Assembly: GCA_002529645.1 (NCBI GenBank)
Contig: NAEP01000028.1
Coordinates: 155,488 to 219,487, forward strand
Direction of reading: 5' to 3'
From: Candidatus Lumbricidiphila eiseniae
GTDB taxonomy: Bacteria > Actinomycetota > Actinomycetes > Actinomycetales > Microbacteriaceae
DNA length: 64,000 nucleotides
Shown: one piece after another, positions 20,316 through 28,946 of the stretch
Numbering within the stretch: position 1 is the first letter of the stretch
How the letters are laid out: each line of letters begins with the position of its first letter
The notes under the pieces: model-generated
What the model saw: the letters and a program-made list of their open reading frames with translations, nothing else
Told to the model about the DNA's origin: nothing
Database searches by the model: none
Translations under genes and position numbers: made by a program

Positions 20316-21305
20316 TCAACGAAGACCCTCATCGTGAGTGAGTTCTGCGGCAGAGGCACGGAACGCATCGACCCTGTCCGGTGAAAGTTCACCGGCATCA
20401 GAACCGAGACCAGCCAGCGTCAGTGCCGCTGCGGCCGCGCCGATTCGCGCCGATTCGACGGGGTTCTCACCGCGGAGGGCTCCGAGCATGACACCGGCGA
20501 CGAAGGCATCACCGCATCCGGTGCTGTCTACCGGCATCGCGGCGAAGGCGGGTACAGTCTCGATCTGGTTTTTTGTGGCGACCAGTGCGCCGCGTTCGCC
20601 GCAGGTGACGTAGACGCACCCGGCACCCAGTTCAACGAGCTGCTGTGCCGCCCGGAACGGGTCGGACTGCCCTGTCAGGCGCATGGCCTCGGCGTCGTTC
20701 GGGAAGAACGCGTCAACGTGCGGGAGGACAAGACCTGCCAGATCGAGCGCATCGTCGCGCTTGATTCCCAGGCAGTCCAGCGTTCTGAAGGCTCCGCCGC
20801 GACCTGCGGCGGAGAGAAGCTCCGCCATCGGCTTGCCGTCGAGTCCCGGAAGTGCGGTCATGCCCCCGATGTGGACAATGTCAGATGATCGAAGAACCTC
20901 CTCCGGTACGTCTGCGAGCTCGAGGAGCCTGTTGGCACCGATCACATGCCACGCGGGCCGTTGACCGGACGAGTCGATCGGAAGGATGCTCGCCGCAGTC
21001 TGGACCCGGCCTGTTTGTCGCATGAGATCCGTGAGCACACCCTCTTCCTGTAGCGTGCGCAGAACGAAATCTCCGGCCGCATCCTCCCCCACGACGCCGA
21101 TAGCCGTGACCGTCATACCGAGCCGGGACATGTTCACTGCGGTTCCACCGGCGCTACCGGCGACGGTGACCTTGATCTCGTCGATGAGCTGGGTTGTCTG
21201 GCCCTTCGGCAGCGAATCCACCGGACGGCCGAGAATATCGAGGATGTAGGACCCAATGCTGGTGCAGGACCAGCCGACTCGTGGCTCGGGAACAGTGGCG
21301 GACAT
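20316..21305 (-). CDS. PfkB-family carbohydrate kinase
   Basis: A 329-residue ribokinase-fold kinase that phosphorylates a small sugar or polyol with ATP. The N-terminal glycine motif AGSAGGTAVNMSRLG is near residue 50. The C-terminal PfkB signature DSTGCGDAFVAGVMLGAL is near 261, with the catalytic Asp in GCGDAF. HIGGMTALPG and NDAEAMRLTG are also typical. It is the last gene of a three-gene operon: its ATG overlaps the aldolase stop by one base. A kinase after an aminotransferase and beside an aldolase suggests phosphorylation of a ketose or keto acid before cleavage. Confidence 0.92.
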   Translation of the reverse strand: MSATVPEPRVGWSCTSIGSYILDILGRPVDSLPKGQTTQLIDEIKVTVAGSAGGTAVNMSRLGMTVTAIGVVGEDAAGDFVLRTLQEEGVLTDLMRQTGRVQTAASILPIDSSGQRPAWHVIGANRLLELADVPEEVLRSSDIVHIGGMTALPGLDGKPMAELLSAAGRGGAFRTLDCLGIKRDDALDLAGLVLPHVDAFFPNDAEAMRLTGQSDPFRAAQQLVELGAGCVYVTCGERGALVATKNQIETVPAFAAMPVDSTGCGDAFVAGVMLGALRGENPVESARIGAAAAALTLAGLGSDAGELSPDRVDAFRASAAELTHDEGLR

Positions 21306-21970
21306 TATTCCTCCGTCGAGTACGTCTGAATACGCATGCGTTCTGCGGCGTGTGTCATCTCCTCCCGGCTGAGACGCCGGGTCGCGCCGGATGCCAGAGC
21401 AAGATAAGAAAGCTCAGCGAGCCAGTCGAGAAGGATGGCCCGATCAACTGCCTGGGTCAGGCTGTCGCCGATGCTGACGGCTCCGTGATGGCGAAGAACT
21501 GCGCCGTGACGCTCAGCGCCGAGCGCCTGTCCGACTGCGACCGCTAACTCTTCGGAGCCGAAAGGTTGATAGTCGACGACGGGGATGCTGTCGCCGATCA
21601 TGGCGGCTGCGTAGTGCACATTCGGCAGCTCATCACAGAGCAGTGATGCTGCCACGGCGGCTTTCGAGTGGGTGTGGACGACGAACCGGGTGTCGCGGAC
21701 GGCGTGCACGGCGCGGTGCAGGTGGATTTCCGAGGTGGGCCCGGCTTGTCCCGTTCCTTCCACCCGCCCATCGTCATGAACAAAATAGAGGTCTGCTGTG
21801 GTTAGTTCGCCGAGACGCGCGCGCCGTCCAGTGACCCACACACCACCGGTTGTGCGGGCACTCAGGTTTCCTGCACTTGCGGGCACCAGCCCCGCTTCGT
21901 GGACGCGCCGTCCGATCTCAATGAGCGCTTCGGCGTCGTGGGATGCCGACTGTGCGTTGCCGGGGTTCAT
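21305..21970 (-). CDS. Class II aldolase/adducin-family protein
   Basis: A 221-residue metal-dependent aldolase of the fuculose-phosphate aldolase fold. Visible are SAGNLSART near residue 32 (phosphate-binding), EIHLHRAVHAVRDTRFVVHTHS near 80 with the catalytic Glu and the zinc-binding HxH, and LRHHGAVSIGDS near 158 with the third zinc His. It would cleave or form a C-C bond in a phosphorylated sugar. It is coupled by overlap to the aminotransferase upstream and the kinase downstream. The true substrate is unknown. Confidence 0.9.
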   Translation of the reverse strand: MNPGNAQSASHDAEALIEIGRRVHEAGLVPASAGNLSARTTGGVWVTGRRARLGELTTADLYFVHDDGRVEGTGQAGPTSEIHLHRAVHAVRDTRFVVHTHSKAAVAASLLCDELPNVHYAAAMIGDSIPVVDYQPFGSEELAVAVGQALGAERHGAVLRHHGAVSIGDSLTQAVDRAILLDWLAELSYLALASGATRRLSREEMTHAAERMRIQTYSTEE

Positions 21971-23223
21971 CCGGCTCGCAGAAGTCTGTCGGCACCGGGT
22001 TCTGCGGTCACCCTGGCCACTCGTGCGAACGCGAGGTCTGTCGCGTTCAGGACCCTGTCGATGACCGCGTCAGTGTGTGCGGTCCCGAGGAACCAGTTGT
22101 GGGTCGGGTGGAAGTAAGCCCCTTCATCGAGAGCTGCCCTGGCCCAGACCGCTGAAAGCTCAAACCCGGGGTCGTTCGCGAACGTCATGAAGGGAAGAGC
22201 CGGCGGTCCCGAGACATTGACGTCGAGTCCGTATGACGCGGCCTGAGTCCTGAGGCAGTTTTGAAGCTTGGTGCCGCTTGCCGTGAGGATAGCCTGGCTC
22301 TCTGGGCGACGAATTTCCCTGACCGTGGCGAGCGCAGCTGCCATCGGGACGGATCCGAACCAGAACGAGCCCGTGGCTGTGATTCGGGTGGCGGCAGCCT
22401 CTAGCGTCCGAGTGCCCAGAAGTGCGGCGATAGCATGCCCGTTGCCCAGTGCCTTGCTCCAAGCGCTCAGGTCGGGCTGGACACCGAGGCTCGTCCAACT
22501 GCCGACGGGGTCAATGCGGAATCCAGTGCGGACCTCATCCAGGATCAGAACGGCGTTGTGGCGGTTGCACAGTTCGCGCGCCGCGCGGGCGAATTCGGGC
22601 GATACGGGCTCTAGGTCTCTGGAAATATCGTGTCGGAGGGGGGTCAGTACCAGAGCGGCCAGATCGTCGTCGGCCTCACTGACGGCCGCGCGCAGTGAAG
22701 CTACGTCGTTGTATTCGATACGAATCGTGTGCGCGCGCTCGTCTGCCGGGATGCCTGCAGCCGTGGGCGAGGATGACCATGCGGCGATGCCGTGGTACGA
22801 GCCGTTGGCCATGATGACTTTACGCTTTGAGGTTTCTGTGCGGGCCACCGCGACGGCGAGCGTCGTCGCGTCCGTTCCGTTCTTGCAGAACAGTGCCCAG
22901 TCGGCGTGGGCGACCGTGTCGGTCAGCAGTTCCGCCAACTCCACCATGCGCGACGAGGGGCCATTGAAGCATTCACCCTGTGCGAGCTGCTGCCGAACCG
23001 CTTCATCAACGAGGGGGTTCTGATGACCGAGGATGATGGGTCCCCACGAGCACATCATGTCGATGTACTCGTGTCCGTCAGCGTCCCAGATCGAAGCGCC
23101 GAGACCCTTTTCGAAGAACTGAGGGAAGCCCGCGGGCAGGTGTGCCACGTTCTTGTGGCCGTACATTCCTCCCGGCACAGTCGTGGCGGATCGAGCACGT
23201 AACGACGCTTCTGCCTTGTTCAC
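21967..23223 (-). CDS. Class III aminotransferase, glutamate-1-semialdehyde aminomutase-like
   Basis: A 418-residue PLP enzyme. It starts GTG at 23223 with AAGGAG ten bases upstream. Features are SWGPIILGHQNPLV near residue 59, the PLP phosphate loop CKNGTDATTLAVAVAR near 113, LILDEVRTGFR near 224 with the cofactor-binding Asp, and WSKALGNGH near 252 with the Schiff-base Lys. The family includes HemL but also aminotransferases acting on amino sugars or beta-amino acids. The operon with a kinase and an aldolase argues for a catabolic role, not tetrapyrrole synthesis. It is the first gene of the operon. Confidence 0.9.
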   Translation of the reverse strand: MNKAEASLRARSATTVPGGMYGHKNVAHLPAGFPQFFEKGLGASIWDADGHEYIDMMCSWGPIILGHQNPLVDEAVRQQLAQGECFNGPSSRMVELAELLTDTVAHADWALFCKNGTDATTLAVAVARTETSKRKVIMANGSYHGIAAWSSSPTAAGIPADERAHTIRIEYNDVASLRAAVSEADDDLAALVLTPLRHDISRDLEPVSPEFARAARELCNRHNAVLILDEVRTGFRIDPVGSWTSLGVQPDLSAWSKALGNGHAIAALLGTRTLEAAATRITATGSFWFGSVPMAAALATVREIRRPESQAILTASGTKLQNCLRTQAASYGLDVNVSGPPALPFMTFANDPGFELSAVWARAALDEGAYFHPTHNWFLGTAHTDAVIDRVLNATDLAFARVARVTAEPGADRLLRAG

Positions 23224-23302
23224 AGCAAACTCCTTCGTCGATTGTGGGGCGTTTGTCAGTTGGGGGCGGCACTCAGCAGGGTCGAACCGTCTCCCGCATC
23301 AC

Positions 23303-23367
23303 AAACTAGGACGCATGCCCCACTTTTGTCAATGTGGGCATCTGTTCGACGTGGGCATCTGTCCGAG
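23303..23367 (-). promoter_or_regulatory. Promoter of the aminotransferase operon with repeated operator sites
   Basis: On the minus strand TTGACA (23332-23327), an 18-base spacer and TAGTTT (23308-23303) make a good sigma-70-like promoter about 80 bases before the GTG at 23223. The spacer contains the GTGGGGCAT motif. Immediately upstream lie two perfectly abutting 17-bp copies of GTGGGCATCTGTYCGAS (23334-23350 and 23351-23367) on the plus strand. The GTGGGCAT-type element therefore occurs three times, once inverted. The TetR-like gene starts at 23422, so this is the likely operator for that regulator. Confidence 0.7.
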
Positions 23368-23421
23368 GTTCGTGCCGTAGTACATCACACGGCGCGTAAT
23401 GGGAACGGTAGACTCTGGCGC

Positions 23422-24084
23422 ATGGCTGAAGCACCCAAAACTCGGTATGCGCGAGGCGAGGCCCGCATCGCGCAGATACGGGCAGCAGCGATCAAACTCA
23501 TCTATGAAGAAGGAATCCTGAGCGTCACCCATCGTGCGGTGGCCAAGCGCGCTAATCTGAGTGCGTCGGCACCGAGTTTCTTCTTTCCCTCGATTGACGA
23601 CCTGATCGTTGAGGCATTCCGGTCGATCATGAAGTCAATGTTCGATGATCTGGAAGCACTGAGTGAGCGAATCCTTCGCGAGGACATGGATCGCGAAACC
23701 GCGGTTGATGCGTACATCGAGCTGATGCGAGACGCCATGCCCAAGTACGACATCCTGCAGTTTGAGGCATACCTGCTTGCTCGACGGAAGCCCGCCCTCC
23801 AGCCTGAAGTCGATTCGGTCATCGCGGCAACCCACCGGCCATCCAGCACGCTGGTGACAGCATCTCGGCGAAAAGACTTCGACTGGGCTGCACCCATCCT
23901 GGCATCGTTTGCCAACGGTTTCAGTCTCTACCGTTTCGGCGCGAGTGACGTTGACTACTCGATCCTCCGCAAGGGACTTCTCGCACTGATGGAGGGACTT
24001 CCTGATCAGGGTGCCGCTGCAAGGTCTGCCAGCCGCCACAAAGGGTGGCTGCGGCGGCGACATGTGCCGGAGTCTGCAGGTTGA
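23422..24084 (+). CDS. TetR-like transcriptional regulator
   Basis: A 220-residue regulator from the ATG at 23422 (MAEAPKTRYARGEARI); the longer open frame from 23242 would cross the operator region. The N-terminal HTH is clear: AAIKLIYEEGILSVTHRAVAKRANLSASAPSFFFPSIDDLIVEAF, with the F-F-P-S variant of the usual Y-x-H-F-x-x-K helix. It is divergent from the aminotransferase operon and upstream of the ABC importer, and may control both. The last 25 residues (SASRHKGWLRRRHVPESAG) overlap the cyclase-like fragment on the other strand, so the natural C-terminus may have been altered. Confidence 0.85.
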   Translation: MAEAPKTRYARGEARIAQIRAAAIKLIYEEGILSVTHRAVAKRANLSASAPSFFFPSIDDLIVEAFRSIMKSMFDDLEALSERILREDMDRETAVDAYIELMRDAMPKYDILQFEAYLLARRKPALQPEVDSVIAATHRPSSTLVTASRRKDFDWAAPILASFANGFSLYRFGASDVDYSILRKGLLALMEGLPDQGAAARSASRHKGWLRRRHVPESAG

Positions 24085-24166
24085 GCCTGCCCATCCGGTC
24101 GTGGTCGCCAAGCACGTACCAGCCAGATCGGACGCCATTCATGATCGGCAGGTCGGCGTAGTCGGG
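24044..24166 (-). pseudogene. Truncated cyclase/kynurenine-formamidase-family gene fragment
   Basis: The minus strand encodes LPDYADLPIMNGVRSGWYVL followed by GDHDRMGRLNLQTPAHVAAAATL. This is the start of metal-dependent cyclase-family hydrolases, where G-x-x-D-x-x-G-x-L-N-L-x-T-P is characteristic. After about 40 residues the similarity stops abruptly near 24,045, inside the 3' end of the TetR-like gene. No further part of the gene is seen. It is a 5' remnant left by a deletion or rearrangement. The intact enzyme may once have belonged to this catabolic module. Confidence 0.65.
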
Positions 24167-24307
24167 CAGCGCGGATCCGACGTGGGCTGTGAACACAACT
24201 CCCTGACCGGTGGTGGGCAGTGCTGTGATCGCACAACGGATTCGGGCACGAGTTCCCGGTGAATATCGGGCATATGACCCATATTGAGTCGCGCCTGCGA
24301 CGCTGTT

Positions 24308-24350
24308 CGGTATATACCGTATTGACAATCTCTGACAAGCGTCCTAGATT
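24308..24350 (+). promoter_or_regulatory. Promoter of the family-5 ABC importer with palindromic operator
   Basis: TTGACA (24322-24327), a 17-base spacer and TAGATT (24345-24350) form a strong sigma-70-like promoter about 135 bases upstream of the binding-protein gene. A perfect 12-bp palindrome, CGGTATATACCG (24308-24319), ends three bases before the -35 box. It is a candidate site for a regulator different from the one at 23303-23367. Confidence 0.7.
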
Positions 24351-24490
24351 ATCCACTACATCGGACCAGATCGCATCAACCATCCGGCCATGAACCCGGT
24401 CAAGAGATCACATGCTCTTCGACATCGACCGGGATGCCGAGCAATCCGTATTGCACCGAACAACTCGAAAATCAACGAGGAGGCAAGAGC

Positions 24491-26101
24491 ATGGGAGAAC
24501 GTCGTGGTGAACTGATCGCAACACTGGTGGTTGCGGCTCTGATGCTGACCGGGTGCGGCGGAACCGCACCCGAGTCCGGAGCGAAGACGGTCGCGAAGCC
24601 GGTAGAGCAGGCGGCCTGCAAGGCCGGTCCGGTCAAGGGTGGCAGCCTTGTTTATGCGCGTCAGCTTGCTACGGTCAGCCTTGATCCGATCGCCATTCGC
24701 AACAGCAACGGCGACATTTTTGCGGACGGACTGATCTATGAGGGACTCGTACAGTATGACCCCAGCGGTTCGAGCAAGATCGTCCCCGGCATCGCAGAGA
24801 GCTGGGCAGTGTCGCCCGACGGCCTCACGTACACCTTCAAGCTCCGTTCGACCGCAAAGTTCTCGAACGGAGACCCGATCACGGCCGAGGATGTGAAGTT
24901 TAGCCTCGATCGTTTCGGCAACCCGAACATCAACCAGGTAATGGGTCTACTGACCAACGGCTACGGCTCGTCGAAGATCGTTGATCCGTCAACATTCGTC
25001 ATCACGCTGACGACCCCGGTTCCTTCCTTCCTCGATAACATCGCAATCTTTCCGGCGTTCGTAGTGCCCAAGAAGCTCGTCGAGGCGAAGGGTGACGCGT
25101 TCTGGGCGCAACCTGTCGGGTCCGGTCCCTTCAGGGTCGACTCGTTCACCAGCGGATCGAATCTCAAGCTCTCAAGGAACGACAACTACTGGGATGCTGG
25201 CAAGACCTATCTCGACAGTGTCACCTTCGACTTCGCCAGCGATTCCAACGCGCGTCTCTTGTCTCTGGTCAGTGGACACGCCCAGATGGCGGATGGAATG
25301 GCACCCTCGCAGATCACGACGGTGCAGAGCAACAAGGATCTGGTCCTGCGAAGCCACGACTGGCCCGCCTGGTTCGGAATCTTCCTCAACCAGAAGCGCC
25401 CGCAGCTGGCGGATGTCAAGGTGCGCCAGGCGATCGCGGCAGCCATCGACCGAGACACGATCAACAAGCAGATTTTCGGAGGACTCGGGACCGTCTCAAA
25501 CAGTCTCTTCGCGAAGCTCCGGTACGACTCCGACGCGGTGGCACCGTACACGTTTGACCTCGACAAAGCCAAGTCACTGATGAAGGAATCGAAGTTCCCG
25601 GACGGCTTCTCCATCAAGCTCGAGTACCCGTCCGGTTTCGACTACTACAACCAGATGACCCTCGCGATCAAGCAGTCGCTGTCGCAGATCGGCGTCAACG
25701 TTGAGCTGGTGAAAATCGACGCTAACACGATGGGAGACAACCTGCACGCCGAAACATTCGACATGAGCTTCGGCTACCCTCAGACCAGCAGCGATGTCGC
25801 GGTGCCCGACGAGTACGCGGCGTTTTTCGGAGTGCCGGAGTCAAACAACGGTTTCTACACGAGCTTCAAGGACCCGGTTATCGAAGCGGCCGTGAAGACG
25901 TTCACCACAGCGACCAGTGAAACTGATCGCGTGAAGGAGTGGCCCGTCATTCAGCAGATGTTGATGGATGCGCAGCCGATGGTCAACGTGCTCAATTTTC
26001 CGCTCATCACTGCCCAGGCGAAGAACGTGTGCGGTGCGACGGTCAACGCCATGGGGGTCGACATGCTGCAGCACACGTGGCTTGCTCCCGTCTCCAAGTG
26101 A
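24491..26101 (+). CDS. Family-5 extracellular solute-binding lipoprotein
   Basis: The substrate receptor of a peptide/opine/nickel-type ABC importer. From the ATG at 24491 (GAGGAGGC upstream) it has 536 residues. The signal peptide LIATLVVAALMLTGCGG has a lipobox (LTGC), so the mature protein is a lipid-anchored surface protein. Family hallmarks are LDPIAIRNSNGDIFADGLIYEGLVQYD, PGIAESWAVSPDGLTYTFKL, EDVKFSLDRF and QAIAAAIDRDTIN. It heads a five-gene operon. The ligand cannot be named; the divergent kinase/aldolase/aminotransferase genes suggest an amino-substituted sugar or similar compound. Confidence 0.92.
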   Translation: MGERRGELIATLVVAALMLTGCGGTAPESGAKTVAKPVEQAACKAGPVKGGSLVYARQLATVSLDPIAIRNSNGDIFADGLIYEGLVQYDPSGSSKIVPGIAESWAVSPDGLTYTFKLRSTAKFSNGDPITAEDVKFSLDRFGNPNINQVMGLLTNGYGSSKIVDPSTFVITLTTPVPSFLDNIAIFPAFVVPKKLVEAKGDAFWAQPVGSGPFRVDSFTSGSNLKLSRNDNYWDAGKTYLDSVTFDFASDSNARLLSLVSGHAQMADGMAPSQITTVQSNKDLVLRSHDWPAWFGIFLNQKRPQLADVKVRQAIAAAIDRDTINKQIFGGLGTVSNSLFAKLRYDSDAVAPYTFDLDKAKSLMKESKFPDGFSIKLEYPSGFDYYNQMTLAIKQSLSQIGVNVELVKIDANTMGDNLHAETFDMSFGYPQTSSDVAVPDEYAAFFGVPESNNGFYTSFKDPVIEAAVKTFTTATSETDRVKEWPVIQQMLMDAQPMVNVLNFPLITAQAKNVCGATVNAMGVDMLQHTWLAPVSK

Positions 26102-26116
26102 CCCGCGACCGAGACA

Positions 26117-27055
26117 ATGATGCGGTACGTGGGCAAGCGCGTTCTACAGGCCGTGCTGGTGCTCTGGGGGTTGATCACGGTGATCTTCTTCGTCCTGCAC
26201 CTTATTCCGGGCGACCCGGTGCGGGCTGTTCTCGGCGGGCGGGCCTCAGACGCGACGGTCCAGCAGGTCAGGGAGCAACTCGGACTGGATCGCCCGCTCC
26301 CTGAGCAGTACCTCCGATTTCTCACTGACATCGTTCAGGGAAACCTGGGCACCTCGCTCGCACTCAACGACCAGGTCAGCCACGTCCTCGGTCAACGGCT
26401 ACTCCCGAGTATTCTGCTCATCGCGTACGGGATGTTCTTCGCCGTGCTGATCGGGGTGCCGTTGGGTATCCAGGCGGCGCTTCGGCCCAACCGCGCCGCA
26501 GACCACATCATCAGACTGCAGACGACATTTCTGTTTGGAATGCCGACGTTCTGGCTCGCCCTGGTGCTCGCGCTTCTCTTTGGCCTGGTGCTGGGCTGGT
26601 TCCCCGTGTCTGGGTATCAAACAGGACTCGGAGGCATCCTCAGGAGTCTCACCCTTCCGGCGCTGACACTGGGGCTGTCTCTCGTGGTGATTGTCACCCG
26701 AACCCTGCGATCGAATCTCATCGAGGTTCTCAAGTCGGAGTACATCGAGGCGGCACGTTCGCGTGGTTTGTCCGAACGGCGCGTGATCGTGAAACACGCC
26801 CTTCGGAACGCCGCGATGCCGACACTGACGATCCTTTCGACGATCATCGGGTACCTCATCGGTAGCACCGTCGTGCTCGAGCAGGTCTTCCGTATACCCG
26901 GAGCTGGTTCGCTCCTGGTTCAGTCGATCCTGCGCCACGACTACCAGACTGTGCGGGCGGTCGCTCTGTTGTCGGGGCTCGTGGTCATTGCCGCGGGCCT
27001 GAGCGCCGACCTGCTCCAGGCGATCCTCGACCCGCGAGTGAGGTTGGCGCGATGA
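26117..27055 (+). CDS. ABC importer permease, DppB/OppB type
   Basis: A 312-residue inner-membrane permease with six hydrophobic segments. The N-terminal signature FFVLHLIPGDPVRAVLG is near residue 31. The ATPase-contact EAA loop EYIEAARSRGLSERRVIVKHALRNA is near 211. It starts 15 bases after the binding-protein stop (ATG 26117; ATG 26120 is an alternative) and overlaps the next permease by four bases. Confidence 0.93.
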   Translation: MMRYVGKRVLQAVLVLWGLITVIFFVLHLIPGDPVRAVLGGRASDATVQQVREQLGLDRPLPEQYLRFLTDIVQGNLGTSLALNDQVSHVLGQRLLPSILLIAYGMFFAVLIGVPLGIQAALRPNRAADHIIRLQTTFLFGMPTFWLALVLALLFGLVLGWFPVSGYQTGLGGILRSLTLPALTLGLSLVVIVTRTLRSNLIEVLKSEYIEAARSRGLSERRVIVKHALRNAAMPTLTILSTIIGYLIGSTVVLEQVFRIPGAGSLLVQSILRHDYQTVRAVALLSGLVVIAAGLSADLLQAILDPRVRLAR

Positions 27056-27936
27056 GGGCCACTCAGCCGCCCGTGCCGGTTGCTGTAGAACAAAAATCTT
27101 TTGTCCTCCGGGCTGTCACGAGCGTGCGTGAGCTTCCGCGCTCCGTGCACATCGGCCTGGTTATCGTCATCATCATGGTCTTCGCCGCGGTTTTTGCGCC
27201 GCTCCTTGCCCCGTACGGACCGGACGATCTGAACTTCGGAGCGTCGCTGCTTCCGCCCTCGCCCGCACACCTGATGGGCACGGACGAAAACGGGCGTGAC
27301 CTGTTCTCCCGCTGTCTGTATGCCCTGCGCCTGGACTTCCTCGTTGTGTTCTTCGTGACCTATGTTTCGTTGCCGTTTGGGGTTGTCGTCGGGGCGGTTG
27401 CTGGTTACTGCGGCCGCGCCGCTGACTCGGTGATCGCGCGGGTGACCGACATCATGGTGGCGGTACCTTTCCTGGTGCTGGTCGCGGCCGTGGTGGCAGT
27501 GGTTGGCCCCGGGATGACCGGTGTTCTCATCGCTGTTCCGATCATCTCCTGGGCGATGTACGCACGGCTTGCTCGCTCTGAGATGCTTGTCCTGCGCGAA
27601 CTGGCATACATGGATGCCTGCATTGCCCTCGGGTTTTCGCGCTTCCGCACCATCTTCCGTCACGGGGTGCCGAATCTCCTGCGGTCCAGTCTGGTGTTTT
27701 CCACGGTCGATCTCATGGGCAACCTCCTGCTGCTTGCGGGACTGTCTTTCCTGGGCCTGGGTGCCCAGCCGCCGCAATCCGAGCTGGGTGCGATCATTGC
27801 CGACGGGCAGTCCTACATCCTGACCGCGTGGTGGTTGGCGACCCTTCCGGGCCTGGTCCTGGTTCTCTTCGGTATCGGTGTCGGAATGGTGGGAGAAGGC
27901 CTCTCGGATGGTCGAGTCGCGGGGAGGTCCGCATGA
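27052..27936 (+). CDS. ABC importer permease, DppC/OppC type
   Basis: A 294-residue permease, the second half of the translocation pore. Typical features are LAPYGPDDLNFGASLLPPSP, HLMGTDENGRDLFSR near residue 73, the EAA loop ELAYMDACIALGFSRFRTIFRHGVPN near 183 and FLGLGAQPPQSELGAII near 235. It is coupled by ATGA overlaps to the permease upstream and the ATPase downstream. Confidence 0.93.
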   Translation: MRATQPPVPVAVEQKSFVLRAVTSVRELPRSVHIGLVIVIIMVFAAVFAPLLAPYGPDDLNFGASLLPPSPAHLMGTDENGRDLFSRCLYALRLDFLVVFFVTYVSLPFGVVVGAVAGYCGRAADSVIARVTDIMVAVPFLVLVAAVVAVVGPGMTGVLIAVPIISWAMYARLARSEMLVLRELAYMDACIALGFSRFRTIFRHGVPNLLRSSLVFSTVDLMGNLLLLAGLSFLGLGAQPPQSELGAIIADGQSYILTAWWLATLPGLVLVLFGIGVGMVGEGLSDGRVAGRSA

Positions 27937-28946
27937 GCCTGCTCACCGTCGACAGTCTGCGTATCGAGTTTGGGCCCACCAGCAATCCGCTCACTGCGGT
28001 TGACCGGGTCGGGTTCAGTATTGAGGCCGGTGAGGTCGTGGGGCTCATCGGCGAGTCCGGTTCGGGCAAGAGCCTGACCAGCCGCGCGATCATGCGCCTG
28101 GTCAGTTACCCCGGTCGGATCACGGATGGCTCGATCATATTCGACGGCCGTAGCATCCTGGAGATGTCACCGAGGGAGCTTCGCGACTTCCGCGCTCGCG
28201 ACGTGGGAATGATTTTCCAGGATCCTTTCAGTTCCCTCAATCCCGTTTATCGGGTGGGCGCGCAACTGGCCGAGACTCTTCGTGTGAACGCGGGGCTGTC
28301 TCGCCGGGCGGCCCGGAACACTGCTGTCGAACTGCTCGATTCGGTCGGAATTCCCGACGCTCCGCGGCGCGCCATGTCCTACCCGCACGAGCTCAGCGGG
28401 GGCATGCGTCAGAGAGTCATGATCGCCTTCGCCACCGCGGCGAAGCCACGACTGCTGCTGGCCGACGAGCCAACGACCGCGCTGGATGTGACCACTCAGA
28501 AGCAGATCCTCACGCTGCTGTCTGATATGCGGCACGACAACACAATGGCAATGCTCCTTGTGTCGCACGATTTCGGTGTCATTGCTCAGATGTGTGATCG
28601 CGTTGTCGTGATGTACGGAGGTCGCATCGTGGAGAGCGGACAGATCCTCGATGTTTACGAGTCTCCGAGGCATCCGTATACCAAGACGCTGCTGGCCTCG
28701 GTTCCGCATCTTGAAGTGGGTGAGCGTGGTCGTCGGCGGCTCATCCCGGGTGGGCAGCCTCCGCAGCCAGGAACCATTCAACAGGGATGCGTCTTCACAC
28801 CGCGCTGTTCTCAGTCGCGCGAGGAATGCACTCGAGTGTCGATGACCCTCGAGCCTCCTGACTCCCTCCATCAGTCTGCGTGCCCGTTCGAGCCAACGTC
28901 GGTCGAACCGATGCCGCTGCCGCTCGTGATCGGAGGTGTGACGTGA
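27933..28946 (+). CDS. ABC importer ATP-binding protein, DppD/OppD type
   Basis: A 337-residue ATPase from the ATG at 27933. Walker A is GESGSGKS near residue 40, the Q-loop is FQDPFSSLNP near 96, the signature is ELSGGMRQRVMIA near 153 and Walker B is LLLADEPTTALD near 174. The C-terminal oligopeptide-transporter domain is present, with four Cys (GCVFTPRC, C-x6-C) that may bind a metal or Fe-S centre as in many OppD proteins. The open frame begins earlier, but only this start gives the ABC fold and the four-base overlap. Confidence 0.94.
   Translation: MSLLTVDSLRIEFGPTSNPLTAVDRVGFSIEAGEVVGLIGESGSGKSLTSRAIMRLVSYPGRITDGSIIFDGRSILEMSPRELRDFRARDVGMIFQDPFSSLNPVYRVGAQLAETLRVNAGLSRRAARNTAVELLDSVGIPDAPRRAMSYPHELSGGMRQRVMIAFATAAKPRLLLADEPTTALDVTTQKQILTLLSDMRHDNTMAMLLVSHDFGVIAQMCDRVVVMYGGRIVESGQILDVYESPRHPYTKTLLASVPHLEVGERGRRRLIPGGQPPQPGTIQQGCVFTPRCSQSREECTRVSMTLEPPDSLHQSACPFEPTSVEPMPLPLVIGGVT

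Noticed and set aside
21967..23223. HemL of tetrapyrrole synthesis
   Set aside because: The gene sits in an operon with a kinase and an aldolase under a TetR-type operator and has no heme-gene neighbours.
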